Part shown: piece by piece, positions 51,524 through 60,357 of the stretch
How the letters are laid out: every line of letters begins with the position of its first letter
Position numbering within the stretch: the first letter of the stretch is position 1
Assembly: GCA_039822045.1 (NCBI GenBank)
Contig: JBCBMY010000001.1
Coordinates: forward strand, 1-64,000
Direction of reading: 5' to 3'
Origin: HLUCCA09 sp039822045
GTDB taxonomy: Bacteria > Pseudomonadota > Alphaproteobacteria > Rhodobacterales > Rhodobacteraceae
Length of the DNA stretch: 64,000 nucleotides
The notes under the pieces: model-generated
Seen by the model: only the letters and a program-made list of their open reading frames with translations
The model's database searches: none
Told to the model about the DNA's origin: nothing
Translations under genes and position numbers: made by a program

Positions 51524-52957
51524 ATGACGAAGGCAGAGCCCGACATTGGCCCCCTCCTCTTTTCCGAAGGGTATTACAGCGACCGCGCGCGCCACCGCCT
51601 TGCCGTGGTGCTCGGATCGGCCGAGCCGCCTCCCGACGTAACAGTCCAGGGCAGCGCGGTCGTGCCCACGCGGATCGATTGCATCGAGGGATACGAGTTC
51701 TGGCGGTTTGCGTTCGTGCTTCCCGAGGGGGGTGGGGAGTACACAGTCGCGGGACGACCCTATCCGGTGCATCTGGGCGCACCTGGGGCCGATCTGCGTG
51801 TCGGCTTCGTGTCGTGCAACGGAAAGGAAGACGGGGACTTCGACCGGCCCGAGGCCGTGCGTCAAGTCATGTGGGTGCGACTGGCCGAGACCCACCGCAA
51901 CACGCCCCTAAGCCTTTTGATCCATGGCGGCGATCAGATCTATGCAGACGGCGCCCTCTATGCGTATCCGGACCTTGAGCGCTGGCAGGATCTGCCACCC
52001 CGCCATCGCCACGAGATTGTGCCGACACCCGAGGTTGAGGCCGCCGTCACACGGTTCTTCTTCGATCGCTGGCGCCGCAACGTGACGGCCCTCGGCACCG
52101 CTCAGCTTCTCGCCGAGGTGCCAAGCGTGGCAATGTGGGATGACCATGACATCTTCGATGGCTACGGCTCGCAACCCGAGGGGGTTGAAGACAGTCCGAC
52201 CGGCGAGATGCTCTTCCGCGTGGCGCGCCGGTTCTTCCGCCTTTTTCAGGCAGGTGGCCGCCAGCCCGCGCTTTCGGGCACCGAGACGTTTGGGCTCCGC
52301 CAGCCTGGTTTCTCGGTGCTGCTGCCTGACCTGCGCAGCGAGCGGGGCCGTCGGCGCGTTATGGGGCCCGATGGGTGGGCGGAAACCAAGCGGCACGTCG
52401 CAGCGCTCCCGCCGCATGAGCCGCTCCTAGTGGTGTCGACGGTGCCCGCGCTCGGGCCGCGCCTGAGCCTCCTCGAAGGGCTCCACCGCGTGGTGCCGGG
52501 CATGCAGAAATATGAGGACGATCTGCGCGATCAGTGGCAGAGCCGGGCGCATCGGGCCGAATGGCGACGGTTTCTTTCGATTTTTGCGGAACGGGCCGAG
52601 ACCGGTGCGCCCGTCACCTTTGTGTCGGGCGAGATCCACCTTGCGGCACGCGGTGAGATGACAACGCCATCCGGAACGGTGCTGCACCAGCTGATCGCGT
52701 CCGGCATCTCTCACCCTCCGCCGCCGCGTGGCTTTGCACGCGCCCTTGGCGTCCTTGGTGCACTGGGCGACGCGCCTCTCGCCAACCACCCGATCAGGTT
52801 GCTCCCGTTGCCGGGCGGCCGTCGGAGGTTTGAGGCCGAACGCAACTTTCTGGTCCTCGACCGTACTGTCGGCCGGTGGCGCGCGGCGTGGGAGCTGGAG
52901 GGGCGGGGGCGCACGCCTTGGCTTGCCCTGCCGGCCGGCGGCGCAGGCGCGAGTTAA
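51524..52957 (+). CDS. PhoD-like metallophosphatase
   Basis: The 477-aa protein resembles alkaline phosphatase D/PhoD-like metallophosphatases: VGFVSCNGKED, LLIHGGDQIYADGAL, AMWDDHDIFDGYG and FVSGEIHLAAR carry the metal-binding residues. No signal peptide is present, unlike classic PhoD, so it may be a cytoplasmic phosphodiesterase-type member. It begins 38 nt after dctM and is followed by cheB after 69 nt. Confidence 0.8.
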   Translation: MTKAEPDIGPLLFSEGYYSDRARHRLAVVLGSAEPPPDVTVQGSAVVPTRIDCIEGYEFWRFAFVLPEGGGEYTVAGRPYPVHLGAPGADLRVGFVSCNGKEDGDFDRPEAVRQVMWVRLAETHRNTPLSLLIHGGDQIYADGALYAYPDLERWQDLPPRHRHEIVPTPEVEAAVTRFFFDRWRRNVTALGTAQLLAEVPSVAMWDDHDIFDGYGSQPEGVEDSPTGEMLFRVARRFFRLFQAGGRQPALSGTETFGLRQPGFSVLLPDLRSERGRRRVMGPDGWAETKRHVAALPPHEPLLVVSTVPALGPRLSLLEGLHRVVPGMQKYEDDLRDQWQSRAHRAEWRRFLSIFAERAETGAPVTFVSGEIHLAARGEMTTPSGTVLHQLIASGISHPPPPRGFARALGVLGALGDAPLANHPIRLLPLPGGRRRFEAERNFLVLDRTVGRWRAAWELEGRGRTPWLALPAGGAGAS

Positions 52958-52968
52958 GCCGGAATTTA
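52954..52968 (+). promoter_or_regulatory. CtrA-like box upstream of cheB
   Basis: TTAA-GCCGGAA-TTTA matches the CtrA consensus TTAA-N7-TTAA with one mismatch. It lies 58 nt upstream of the cheB start and overlaps the stop codon of the phosphatase gene. Confidence 0.45.
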
Positions 52969-53026
52969 CGCCTCGATGTCAAACCGTCCAAGGGCTGTCC
53001 GGTTCCGCCCGACGGAAGGAGTTGCG

Positions 53027-54109
53027 ATGACGCGTAAACGAGTGGTGATCGTAGACGACTCCATGACGATGCGGGCCATGATCGCGCGAGCCCTCTCTGA
53101 CGACGGACGGTTCGACGTGGTGGGCGAGGCCGAAGATCCCTTCGCCGCCCGGGATATCATCAAGCAAACCAACCCTGACGTCCTCACGCTCGATGTCGAA
53201 ATGCCGCGGATGGACGGCATCTCGTTTCTCGAGAAGATCATGAAGCTTCGGCCGATGCCCGTCGTGATGTTTTCGTCCGAAACCCACAAGGGCAGCCGGG
53301 CCGCGATTGAGGCGCTGTCGCTTGGCGCAATCGACTGCGTGGGCAAACCGACAACCGCGGATCCGGCCGTGCTGTCGGCGCTCGCTGACAGGGTTTTCGT
53401 GGCGGCGGGGGCCTCGGTGGCGGGGCGCCGGCCCAAGGTCGCGGCCCAAAGCGGCGCGAGCTTCATCTGGAATGGAAAGACCGTGCTGATCGGGGCATCG
53501 ACTGGTGGGGTGGACGCGCTTGAGCGTGTGCTTACGGGGATGCCCGAGAACGGTCCGCCGGTGCTGATCACGCAGCACATGCCAGAGAGCTTTCTTGCCA
53601 GCTTTGCCGACCGGCTTCGCCCGATCATTCGGCCGCGCGTTTCATTGGCCGCGCCGGGGTCGCCGATTGCCCAGGGTCACGTGTATCTTGCCCCGGGTGG
53701 TGCCCACCATCTCATCTTGGAGGGGCGCGACGATCGTCTGCGGTGTGGTCTGGCGACAGGGGACAAGGTCAGCGGGCACCGCCCGTCGGTTGATGTCCTG
53801 TTCCAATCTGCCGTGCAGCAGGCAAGCCGCATGGTCGCGGTCCTGCTCACCGGAATGGGGAGGGATGGCGCCGAGGGGATGGTACAGCTTCGCGCCGGCG
53901 GGGCGCATACCATTGCGCAAGATGCGGCGACCTGCGTCGTCTACGGAATGCCTCGGGTTGCCGTGGAACTGGGCGCGGTGCGGGAGAGCAAACCGATCGA
54001 CTTGATCGCCGGCGCTATATTGGCTGCAACTTGCCGAGGCGCGGGCTCCGGTGCTCGAGCCGGCATGGAGCGTCCAGGCGTGGGGCAACCGTCGGCGCGC
54101 CTGGGATGA
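53027..54109 (+). CDS. cheB: Chemotaxis methylesterase/deamidase CheB
   Basis: The 360-aa protein has an N-terminal receiver (VIVDDS, phosphorylated D56 in LTLDVEMPRMDG) and a C-terminal methylesterase domain. The triad is Ser in LIGASTGG, His in ITQHMPESF and Asp in TGMGRDGAEGM. It removes receptor methyl groups in adaptation. ATG 53027 has GGAAGGA upstream. cheD follows with an ATGA overlap. The tail after residue 335 is Gly/Ala/Arg-rich. Confidence 0.96.
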   Translation: MTRKRVVIVDDSMTMRAMIARALSDDGRFDVVGEAEDPFAARDIIKQTNPDVLTLDVEMPRMDGISFLEKIMKLRPMPVVMFSSETHKGSRAAIEALSLGAIDCVGKPTTADPAVLSALADRVFVAAGASVAGRRPKVAAQSGASFIWNGKTVLIGASTGGVDALERVLTGMPENGPPVLITQHMPESFLASFADRLRPIIRPRVSLAAPGSPIAQGHVYLAPGGAHHLILEGRDDRLRCGLATGDKVSGHRPSVDVLFQSAVQQASRMVAVLLTGMGRDGAEGMVQLRAGGAHTIAQDAATCVVYGMPRVAVELGAVRESKPIDLIAGAILAATCRGAGSGARAGMERPGVGQPSARLG

Positions 54110-54672
54110 CAGCGTTTCCTGATCGAGCCGTTTTTGCGCGGCGCGATGCGGCTGTCCGAGCCGCCCATGTGGCGCAAGGCGAGTTTCTGGTGGCGGCCGA
54201 GCCCGATGCGGTGTTGACCACCATTCTGGGCTCTTGCGTTTCGGCCTGCCTTTGGGATGCGGAGGCGGGGGTCGGGGGGATGAACCACATCGTTCTGCCC
54301 GACGCGCCGGAAAACGATCTACGCCGTGCTTCGGCAGGGGCCAACGCGATGGAACTGCTGATCAACGGCATCATTCGCCGCGGCGGTGAGCGCGGCCGGC
54401 TGAAGGCAAAGCTCTTCGGCGGCGCCAAGATGATCGCCGGGCTCAGCGATGTCGGTGACCGCAATGGGCGATTTGCGGTTGAGTTCCTGTCGGCCGAAGG
54501 GATCGAAACGGTCTCGACCAGTCTGGGCGGCACGCTTGGTCGGCGGATCCAGTTCTGGCCGGCGTCGGGACGCGCCCGTCAGATGATGCTGACACATGCC
54601 CAGGTTCCCAGCGAGGAGATCGTGCCCGCCGACCCGGGTCCGATTGGAGGCAGCGACATCGAGCTGTTTTAG
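54106..54672 (+). CDS. cheD: Chemoreceptor glutamine deamidase CheD
   Basis: The 188-aa CheD deamidates receptor glutamines. The catalytic Cys is in TTILGSCVSACLWD, and the His in GGMNHIVLPDAP. AKLFGGAKMI is another family segment. It is coupled to cheB by ATGA overlap. Confidence 0.95.
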   Translation: MTAFPDRAVFARRDAAVRAAHVAQGEFLVAAEPDAVLTTILGSCVSACLWDAEAGVGGMNHIVLPDAPENDLRRASAGANAMELLINGIIRRGGERGRLKAKLFGGAKMIAGLSDVGDRNGRFAVEFLSAEGIETVSTSLGGTLGRRIQFWPASGRARQMMLTHAQVPSEEIVPADPGPIGGSDIELF

Positions 54673-54925
54673 CGGGACGCTCCGCGGCACCTTCGAGCGC
54701 TTATGTGTGATGGCGGGCTCTCTTTTTTGCGGCGCGTGTCGTGTGGAGCCTGGGTGAGGTCTGGGAGCGACCGCCGAGATCCACGAAGGGCGTCTCGCCG
54801 AGTTCGTGCCCTTTCGAAGCGGCCGAACAGGTCTGGCAGCGCGGACCGCAGGATCAGCAAACGGCGCCAGCTGGAGCGGCTGAAATCTCAGAGGCCGTCG
54901 GCCCGGTGCCAGCAGCGATCCGCTC
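54673..54925. other. Intergenic region between convergent chemotaxis units
   Basis: This 253-nt interval lies between the cheD stop and the 3' end of the 139-aa chemotaxis protein. I see no credible gene or strong terminator in it. Confidence 0.4.
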
Positions 54926-55345
54926 TCAAAGCCACGCGACATCCCCGAAGTCGGCCGCGCCGTCCGCTGGTTCGCTCTGGCTCTCAGCCATCGCCTTTGT
55001 CCTCAGGGCTGGGGCAGTATGTTCACCTGGGCCGGTCAGCCGCGCCCCAAGATCCCCAAGGGTCACGAGCGCGGCAATGTCCGCCGCCGGTATACCTGCT
55101 CGCCCGCTCTCGGCCATTCGGTCGACAAGGCGCGAGAGGCCTCCAAGTGTCTGGGTTGCAAGATCGAGGTGTTGAATGTCGCGCAGCGCGCTGGCCTCAA
55201 TATCACCACTTGCCAGAACAGCCGACAGCACGGCCTGAAGTTCAGCCAGCATGCACTCCGCCGCCGCGAGCTCGCGCGCAACTCTACTGGCGAGCACGTC
55301 ATTAGCGATCGTATGGGTGTCCTGCGAGTCGGACGGCACGGTCAC
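54926..55345 (-). CDS. Helical 139-aa chemotaxis-operon protein, candidate CheZ-like phosphatase
   Basis: No annotated family is certain. Residues 14-80 look like two long amphipathic helices. In the second, ALRDIQHLDLATQTLGGL carries D61-x-x-x-Q65, matching the DLTGQ catalytic motif of CheZ, whose glutamine enters the CheY active site. A Pro/Gly/Ser-rich linker (105-130) and a short acidic tail ending DFGDVAWL follow, recalling CheZ's acidic, hydrophobic CheY-binding C-terminus. GTG 55345 overlaps the cheY stop (GTGA), so it is coupled to its likely partner. CheY phosphatase activity is inference. Confidence 0.6.
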   Translation of the reverse strand: MTVPSDSQDTHTIANDVLASRVARELAAAECMLAELQAVLSAVLASGDIEASALRDIQHLDLATQTLGGLSRLVDRMAESGRAGIPAADIAALVTLGDLGARLTGPGEHTAPALRTKAMAESQSEPADGAADFGDVAWL

Positions 55346-55728
55346 AAACGGCCTACCACCGCCTCTATGCAGGCGAGCAGGTCCTTTGGGTCGAACGGCT
55401 TCTTGATGAAGTTGTTCATACCAAGCTTTTTGCCCGTCTCGATGATCTGGCGATCAGCCTTGCCGGTGATCAGGATGAAACCTACGCCCTTCAGCTTCGC
55501 ATCGCTGCGCAAGGCATGAAGGAGGTGCAGTCCATCCATACCGGGCATGTTGTAGTCCGAAATGACAAGGTGCACGGGTTGCCTGTTGAGGCTGGACAAG
55601 GCCGACGGCCCGTCCGCCGCGTGCTGGACGTTGCGGACACCGAACCCGTCAAGGGCCTGCAAGATTAGGCCGCGACTTGTCGACATGTCGTCGACGACCA
55701 TCACATGTAGCTTGTCTCTTAGGGCCAT
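55342..55728 (-). CDS. cheY: Response regulator CheY (second copy)
   Basis: The 128-aa single-domain receiver has the acidic pair VVDD, phospho-acceptor D58 in LVISDYNMPGMDG, Thr in LITGKAD and K109/K110 in IKKPFDP. It lies between cheR and the CheZ-like gene, and its start overlaps cheR by 10 nt. It is likely to be the motor-acting or phosphate-sink CheY. Confidence 0.93.
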   Translation of the reverse strand: MALRDKLHVMVVDDMSTSRGLILQALDGFGVRNVQHAADGPSALSSLNRQPVHLVISDYNMPGMDGLHLLHALRSDAKLKGVGFILITGKADRQIIETGKKLGMNNFIKKPFDPKDLLACIEAVVGRL

Positions 55729-56621
55729 TGGGCCGGTCCTTTCTGGGGCTTGGCGGTCCGTTCGCTCTTCCGGTAGGTCGTCGTGCCCACGGTCGTGAAG
55801 AGCTCGGCGTGGCGGGCATCGATGCGTTCGGAATGGCCGAGAAAGAGGTGTCCGCCGGGCGACAGCGCAGCATGGAGCCGCGACCACAGGCGCGATTGAG
55901 TTTCACGATCGAAGTAAATCACGACGTTTCGACAGAAGATCACGTCGAACGTGCCCCGCATCGGCCAAGAGCCGATGAGGTTGAGTTCGCGAAAGGAGAT
56001 CAGGTCCCGCAGGGCCGGCGACGCCGAGTGTCCAAGCGGCGACGCATGGAAATGCTGGGCCCGGCGATTGCCTGGAAGGCTATCTATTTGGCTGTCGGAA
56101 TAGACGCCCTCGCGGGCGGTACGCAAAACATACGGGTCGATGTCGGTGGCAAGAATGCGCACGTCGTGGCGCGCCGCATCGGGCATCAGATCGAGCAAGA
56201 TCATCGCCAGGGAGTAGGGTTCCTGCCCGCTGGAGCAGCCCGCCGACCAAAGGCGCACCTTGCCGCCTTTTCGCGCGGTTTCCACTAGGTCAGGCAGCAG
56301 CTGTTCGCGCAGGGTCTCAAAATGATGCGCTTCGCGCATGAAGCTCGTGACGTTGGTCGTCAGCACGAAGATGAGCTCGTGGCGCTCTGCCGCAGCATCG
56401 GGATCCGCAAGGAGCTTACAATACTGCGCCAGGTCGCGCATGCCGAGGCTGCGCATCCTTTTGGCAATGCGCGCCAAAACCATGGGCGCTTTGTCTTGCG
56501 GCAGAACGAGCCCGGCATCCCGATGCGCGATCTCGGCGATTGTGCGGAATTGCTCAGCTTCTGTCGCGCCCATCTTGGGCGGAGGTTCTGCGTCAGGCGC
56601 GCGTGCCGTTGCTTGTGTCAT
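55719..56621 (-). CDS. cheR: Chemoreceptor methyltransferase CheR
   Basis: The 300-aa SAM-dependent methyltransferase methylates receptor glutamates. The N-terminal helical domain (FRTIAEIAHRDAGLVLP) is followed by the Rossmann domain: RLWSAGCSSGQEPYSLAM, LATDIDPYVLRTAREGVY, and FDVIFCRNVVIYFDRETQ. LFLGHSERID is typical. It overlaps cheW by 4 nt. Confidence 0.95.
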   Translation of the reverse strand: MTQATARAPDAEPPPKMGATEAEQFRTIAEIAHRDAGLVLPQDKAPMVLARIAKRMRSLGMRDLAQYCKLLADPDAAAERHELIFVLTTNVTSFMREAHHFETLREQLLPDLVETARKGGKVRLWSAGCSSGQEPYSLAMILLDLMPDAARHDVRILATDIDPYVLRTAREGVYSDSQIDSLPGNRRAQHFHASPLGHSASPALRDLISFRELNLIGSWPMRGTFDVIFCRNVVIYFDRETQSRLWSRLHAALSPGGHLFLGHSERIDARHAELFTTVGTTTYRKSERTAKPQKGPAQWP

Positions 56622-57091
56622 GCCGCCGTTCCCTCTTTTTGCGGATGCACGGCATCGAGATCGAGAACCCTCAACATTCGACCTTCCACCACAGTCAAGG
56701 CTCGCACGAAGGACGCACTTGCGTCGGAGAGCATGTCCGGCGGGGGTTGAAGCTCGGTCAGAGGGATCGACAGGATGTCAGACACCGCGTCCACCAGCAG
56801 ACCGACCGACGTCTCACCAATCTGCACGACGATTATGACGTTCCGCTCCGTCGTTTCGGTGACCCCGATGCTCAACCGGCAGGCGAGATCGATGATTGGC
56901 AACACGGCGCCGCGCAGATTTATCACGCCGCGCATGTAGCCGGCCGAGTGGGGCAGGGGCGTCGCGCGGGTCCAGCCCCTGATTTCGCGTACCGACATGA
57001 TGTCCACCGAGTATTCTTGCTCGCCGACGCGGAACGAGAGCAGTTCCAGCTCGGAGTCGTCGCTGTGCTTCGTCATGGTCTGATCGGTCAT
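56618..57091 (-). CDS. cheW: Chemotaxis coupling protein CheW
   Basis: The 157-aa CheW links receptors to CheA. The fold is clear from LLSFRVGEQEYSVDIMSVREI, the Arg-containing MRGVINLRGAVLPIIDL and VGLLVDAVSDIL. It lies 6 nt downstream of cheA. Confidence 0.95.
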   Translation of the reverse strand: MTDQTMTKHSDDSELELLSFRVGEQEYSVDIMSVREIRGWTRATPLPHSAGYMRGVINLRGAVLPIIDLACRLSIGVTETTERNVIIVVQIGETSVGLLVDAVSDILSIPLTELQPPPDMLSDASASFVRALTVVEGRMLRVLDLDAVHPQKEGTAA

Positions 57092-57097
57092 GTCGGA

Positions 57098-59482
57098 CTA
57101 TCCTGCGAGTTCGAGCGGCGGCGCACTGGCGCGACCGCGGCCGGCGATATTGGACATCAGGTCAACAGGATCGAGGATCAGCGCGATCTGACCGTCGCCG
57201 AGAATGGTGGCAGCTGCGATCCCGGGGACGTGCCCATAGCTCTCCTGCAGGCCCTTGATGACGACCTGGCGCTGTTCTTCGATCGAGTCGACGACCAGTG
57301 CGGCGCGGGTTCCGTCTTCCTGGGTAATCAACAAAACGACGCTTCCGTCGTAGCTCGTCGGAGCCTCGCGGTATCCGAGTTCCGTACCCAGATCGAGAAG
57401 CGGAACAAAGCTGTCGCGTATGTGCAAAACGTTGCCGCCATTTCCGACAGACCGGATCTCGGTGTCCTGAAGCGACAAGGTCTCTACTATCGCGCCGAGC
57501 GGCACGACCAGCGTTTCCCCAGCGGCCTTTACGACCATGCCGTCGAGCACGGCGAGGGTGAGGGGCAGCGAGATCGAAAAGGTGGTGCCGCTGCCGGGCT
57601 CCGACGCAATGTTGATGCGCCCCCCGAGCCCCTGGATCGCGCTGCGCACAACATCCATGCCGACGCCGCGACCGGAAAGATCGGACACTTGGCTTGCTGT
57701 GGAGAACCCCGGCAAGAACAGAAGGTTGTCGATCTCGCTGTCCGACAGGGTCAGGCCTTCTGCAATCAGTCCCTTGCTCTCGGCGATCTCTCGGACCTTG
57801 GGGCGATTGATGCCACCGCCGTCGTCGCTGATCTCAAGTACGACCCGGCCCGAGCGGTGGGCCGCCGTCAAGGTCACTTTGCCTTCCTCGGATTTGCCGG
57901 CCTCCACCCGCTTCTCGCGGCTCTCCAGCCCATGGTCGACGGCATTGCGGATCATATGCGTGAGCGGATCGGCGAGCCGTTCGATCACGGTCTTGTCGAC
58001 TTCGGTTCCTTCACCCTCAGTCACAAGACGCACACGTTTGCCGACGGCGACGGACGCCTCGCGCACGATACGCGACATGCGTTGGAACAGGGGCTTAACC
58101 GGCTGGGCGCGGATCATCATCACGCTGTCTTGGATGTCGCGCGTCAGTTGCATGAACTCTTCGAGGCCCTGCGAGACGGGTGAGTTGGAGGGTAAGCCCG
58201 CCTCCTGAACGCTCTGTGAGAGCATGGCCTGGTTGATGACCAGTTCACCGACCAGATTGACCAGCCGGTCGATGCGTTCGAGGTCGACCCGGACCGTCGG
58301 CTTGGGCTGCGATGCGGCGCTTGCGGGCTTGGCTGGCGCGTCCTGACCGCCAGCGGCCCCGCTTGGGGTGGGCACCGCGGCGACAGGAGGGGTGTCGGCG
58401 ACAGGTGCAGCTGCATCGGATTTGGCTGTCGGCAAGGTCGGCGCCGCTTCGCCGGCGTCGGAAGGCTCGGGGTCTGGCGTATCTTCGATCGGAGGCTGCG
58501 ACATAGCACCAGATGCCGCGTCGGGTTCCGCAGGCTCGGAGATGCTGAGGGTCAGGCGACCACGGCGCGCGCCGTTCTGCGCGTCTTGAGCGTCATCCAT
58601 GGTGGATGCCTCGTCCGTGGCCGCCTCAGGAAAAGGGGCCGCTTCGCCTCCATCATCGATGGTCGAGGGCAGATCGCCGAGATCGAGCAAAGGTGGAGCG
58701 GATGGCGCCGACGCGGCGTTGATCTCGAGATCGCAGATGCCATCCACAAAGTCGAAGACGTCGCGGATGTCAGTCTCGGACGCGTCGGTCTCCAATGCGA
58801 TCGTCCAGGACAGATGGGCGGCTTCCGGGTCGAGATCCTTGAGGGAGGGTATCGCGCTCTCGTCGCAAGTGATCTCGGCCGCTCCAAGCGCGGAAACCGA
58901 GCGGAGCAGGTGCTGGGGCTCATTTCCCGAGGCGAAGAGTGCGGCATGGGGGGCAAAGCGAACGAAGGTTTTTCCGGGGGCGTCTGCCTCGTCGAGCGCG
59001 GGCAGGTCGTCTGTGTCAGAGGAGACGTCGAGATCGATCGCCAGCGACATGGGCTGAAAGTCGGAGACTTCGGCCTCATCGTCTTCTTCCGGCGGGTCGC
59101 CGGCCAGCGCCTCGAGCTGAGACAGGGTCGTTTCGACCTCTGATTCGTCGACCGTCTCTCCGTCGCGGCTGGCGCGCACGATGTCCGACAGGACGTCGGC
59201 TGCCCGGAAGAACAGCATCATCGCGTCGTGGTCGGGGCTCAGTTTGCCGGCGCGTACCTCGTCCATCACCGTTTCATAGCGATGGGCGAAGCGGACAAGG
59301 CTTTCGAGGCCGAAGGCGCCGGCGCCGCCCTTGATCGAATGGACGGCGCGGAAGCAGACATTGATCGTTTCGCTGTCGGTATCGCCCCCCTCCATGGCAG
59401 CCAGACCATCCTGCAAGGCCTCCAGAAGCTCTTCACACTCGATGAAGAACGAGGCGCGGATTTCTGCCATCGGGTCCGACAT
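57098..59482 (-). CDS. cheA: Chemotaxis histidine kinase CheA
   Basis: The 794-aa kinase has a P1 Hpt domain with phospho-acceptor H48 (FRAVHSIKGGAGAFG), a long acidic P2/linker region (about 120-410, low complexity), a P3 dimerisation domain (VDLERIDRLVNLVGELVINQAM), a P4 ATPase (NAVDHGLESREKR, ISDDGGGIN, GRGVGMDVV) and a P5 CheW-like domain ending near residue 785. Its ATG abuts the stop of the upstream cheY. Confidence 0.96.
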   Translation of the reverse strand: MSDPMAEIRASFFIECEELLEALQDGLAAMEGGDTDSETINVCFRAVHSIKGGAGAFGLESLVRFAHRYETVMDEVRAGKLSPDHDAMMLFFRAADVLSDIVRASRDGETVDESEVETTLSQLEALAGDPPEEDDEAEVSDFQPMSLAIDLDVSSDTDDLPALDEADAPGKTFVRFAPHAALFASGNEPQHLLRSVSALGAAEITCDESAIPSLKDLDPEAAHLSWTIALETDASETDIRDVFDFVDGICDLEINAASAPSAPPLLDLGDLPSTIDDGGEAAPFPEAATDEASTMDDAQDAQNGARRGRLTLSISEPAEPDAASGAMSQPPIEDTPDPEPSDAGEAAPTLPTAKSDAAAPVADTPPVAAVPTPSGAAGGQDAPAKPASAASQPKPTVRVDLERIDRLVNLVGELVINQAMLSQSVQEAGLPSNSPVSQGLEEFMQLTRDIQDSVMMIRAQPVKPLFQRMSRIVREASVAVGKRVRLVTEGEGTEVDKTVIERLADPLTHMIRNAVDHGLESREKRVEAGKSEEGKVTLTAAHRSGRVVLEISDDGGGINRPKVREIAESKGLIAEGLTLSDSEIDNLLFLPGFSTASQVSDLSGRGVGMDVVRSAIQGLGGRINIASEPGSGTTFSISLPLTLAVLDGMVVKAAGETLVVPLGAIVETLSLQDTEIRSVGNGGNVLHIRDSFVPLLDLGTELGYREAPTSYDGSVVLLITQEDGTRAALVVDSIEEQRQVVIKGLQESYGHVPGIAAATILGDGQIALILDPVDLMSNIAGRGRASAPPLELAG

Positions 59483-59859
59483 TACGCGGCTCCCGGCCCG
59501 GCGACGGTGCGCAGGGCCTTCACAAGCTTTTCGGGATCGAACGGTTTGACGATCCAGCCCGTAGCCCCGGCTGCCCGAGCGCGCGCCTTCAGCTCGGGCG
59601 CGCTTTCCGTCGTAAGCACGAGGATTGGCGTCGCCCGGTGCCTCTCCTGCCCGCGCACGGCTTCGATGAAGCCGAAGCCATCCATCCGCGGCATGTTGAT
59701 GTCGGTGATGATAGCGTCGGGCACCATGCGCTCGAGCACCTCGAGGCCGTGCATCCCGTCTTCGGCAAGCCTCGGCTCGAAGCCGGCCTGCAGGAGCGCA
59801 AGCTTGAGCATGTCGCGAATGGTGCGGCTGTCGTCCACCGCCAGGATCTGGAGGCCCAT
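59482..59859 (-). CDS. cheY: Response regulator CheY (first copy)
   Basis: The 125-aa receiver has AVDDSRTIR, phospho-acceptor D53 in IITDINMPRMDGFGF, Thr in VLTTES and K105 in VKPFDPEK. It is the classic CheY next to CheA. It is 4 nt downstream of the STAS gene. Confidence 0.95.
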   Translation of the reverse strand: MGLQILAVDDSRTIRDMLKLALLQAGFEPRLAEDGMHGLEVLERMVPDAIITDINMPRMDGFGFIEAVRGQERHRATPILVLTTESAPELKARARAAGATGWIVKPFDPEKLVKALRTVAGPGAA

Positions 59860-59863
59860 GCGC

Positions 59864-60181
59864 CTACTCCTCGTCCATCGTTGCGTCGTCCCCGGGCAGC
59901 GCGCCGAAGCCGGTTTGAAGGTCGATCGGCGCGAGCCCGAACTGAGCGAGCTGGTCTTCCAGCTCCTTGCCGAAGTTCACCAGCGTCAGGTCGTTCCCCT
60001 CTGATTCCCAGGTTTTGCGCGCAGAAAGAAGGACTTGAAGGCCGGGTGTGCCGATCTGGCGGGTGCCGGCCGCGTCGAGCTCAAGGTCGGCGTCAGCCCT
60101 TTCGAGAAGCGCGCGTGCGAGTTCGGCCGCGGAGGTGAGAACGAGGCGAGACGGCAGCTTGAGACGGGCGATGTCGCTCAA
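59864..60181 (-). CDS. STAS-domain protein heading the che operon
   Basis: The 105-aa STAS-like protein (LELDAAGTRQIGTPGLQVLLSARKTWE) resembles the single-domain STAS/MlaB group. Where anti-sigma antagonists carry a phosphorylatable Ser/Thr, the segment reads TRQIGTPGL, so phospho-control is possible but unproven. It starts at TTG 60181, supported by GGAGG 6 nt upstream. STAS proteins occur in some chemotaxis operons; the role is unknown. Confidence 0.8.
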   Translation of the reverse strand: MSDIARLKLPSRLVLTSAAELARALLERADADLELDAAGTRQIGTPGLQVLLSARKTWESEGNDLTLVNFGKELEDQLAQFGLAPIDLQTGFGALPGDDATMDEE

Positions 60182-60285
60182 CTCACGCCTCCACGACAGG
60201 GGCGCATCGGGGGCCTGAATTGATACGGAACGGTCACGGAGCGCCCTCCTCTCGGCTTTGTTCCGAGCGGGTGTAGGGCCTCAGC

Positions 60286-60302
60286 GGTTAAGATTGGCTT
60301 AG
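60286..60302 (-). promoter_or_regulatory. CtrA-like box upstream of the STAS-cheY-cheA operon
   Basis: On the minus strand CTAA-GCCAATC-TTAAC matches the CtrA consensus TTAA-N7-TTAA(C) with one mismatch. It is about 105 nt upstream of the TTG start of the first gene. A similar box lies upstream of cheB. Confidence 0.5.
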
Positions 60303-60357
60303 CTGCGCCTTGGTTTCTGGCGGCTCGACGAACCGGCCAGGCCGCTATGTCAGACAG

